A stretch of 6,752 nt of DNA, from positions 1 through 6,752 of the forward strand of contig JAKAGC010000217.1 of the NCBI GenBank assembly GCA_021817755.1, in the 5' to 3' direction. Each line of letters starts with the position of its first letter. Position 1 is the first letter of the stretch. This document shows positions 6,669-6,752 of this stretch, in pieces. The notes beneath the pieces were generated by a model that was not told where the DNA came from, searched no databases, and saw only the letters and a program-made list of their open reading frames with translations. Made by a program: the position numbers and the translations under genes. This stretch comes from Acidobacteriota bacterium (lineage in GTDB: Bacteria > Acidobacteriota > Aminicenantia > UBA2199).

Positions 6669-6752
6669 TCAGCTTCGATTTAGCAACTTAAGATTACTAA
6701 GAATTTCTATGGCTGAATCAATTTCCTCTTTGGTGATTTTCCAGTGAAATTG
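6669..6752 (-). CDS. C-terminal 27 codons of a converging gene, possibly a PLP-dependent aminotransferase
   Basis: Read on the minus strand from the right edge, an open frame of 27 codons ends in TGA at 6669-6671. Its peptide contains FHWKITKEEIDSAIEILSNL, an amphipathic acidic/hydrophobic helix of the kind that ends class III and related PLP-dependent aminotransferases (pattern: I-T/S-x-E-E-I-D-x-A-hydrophobic-E-I-L). The gene begins right of the window. Its stop lies 15 bases from the stop of the hydrolase, so the two genes converge with almost no space between them and no visible terminator hairpin. That the frame is coding is moderately likely from its residue pattern; the aminotransferase call is tentative because so little is visible. 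Confidence 0.5.
   Translation of the reverse strand, partial: QFHWKITKEEIDSAIEILSNLKLLNRS

Noticed and set aside
1..6752. CRISPR arrays, tRNA or rRNA genes, insertion sequences and direct repeats.
   Set aside because: I read both strands for repeated units, terminal inverted repeats and cloverleaf-like segments and saw none that I could support.

Overview
The window holds five consecutive plus-strand genes of a cell-surface polysaccharide (O-antigen, capsule or exopolysaccharide type) assembly locus, plus the C-terminal end of an unrelated-looking minus-strand gene at the right edge. The DNA is AT-rich (many A/T homopolymers, T/A-ending codons) and the coding strand carries far more G than C. 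Shine-Dalgarno signals are weak or absent for most genes. The gene set (polyprenol-phosphate sugar-1-phosphate transferase, flippase, polymerase/ligase family protein) fits a Gram-negative-type bacterium using lipid-linked, Wzx/Wzy-like assembly. I cannot assign a phylum from this window alone.

Layout: (1) positions 2-1162, the 3' two-thirds or so of a multi-membrane GT-C (family 39-like) glycosyltransferase whose N-terminus lies left of the window; (2) 1169-2392, a Wzx-type flippase of the MOP superfamily; (3) a 156-bp gap (2393-2548), the only real intergenic space, ending in a near-consensus extended -10 promoter placed so that transcription would begin at or next to the next start codon; (4) 2549-3949, a WbaP-like initiating sugar transferase; (5) 3950-5908, a Wzy/WaaL-family membrane protein with an unusual C-terminal soluble domain and a substitution in the ligase histidine motif; (6) 5886-6653, an alpha/beta-hydrolase with a probable N-terminal export signal, overlapping the previous gene; (7) 6669-6752 minus strand, the last 27 codons of a converging gene.

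Inferred joint action: the WbaP-like enzyme loads a sugar-1-phosphate on polyprenyl phosphate at the inner face of the membrane, glycosyltransferases outside the window extend it, the flippase moves the lipid-linked unit across the membrane, and the Wzy/WaaL-like protein polymerises or transfers it. The GT-C enzyme could add a residue from a polyprenyl-phosphate sugar on the outer face, and the hydrolase could remove an acyl group or act on the finished polymer. The flippase and GT-C genes appear to belong to one transcription unit, and the transferase, polymerase and hydrolase genes to a second. No RNA genes, CRISPR arrays, insertion sequences or defence genes were seen. I found no clearly undescribed system; the most unusual points are the apparent leaderless promoter, the altered ligase motif with an appended C-terminal domain, and the two competing starts of the hydrolase.
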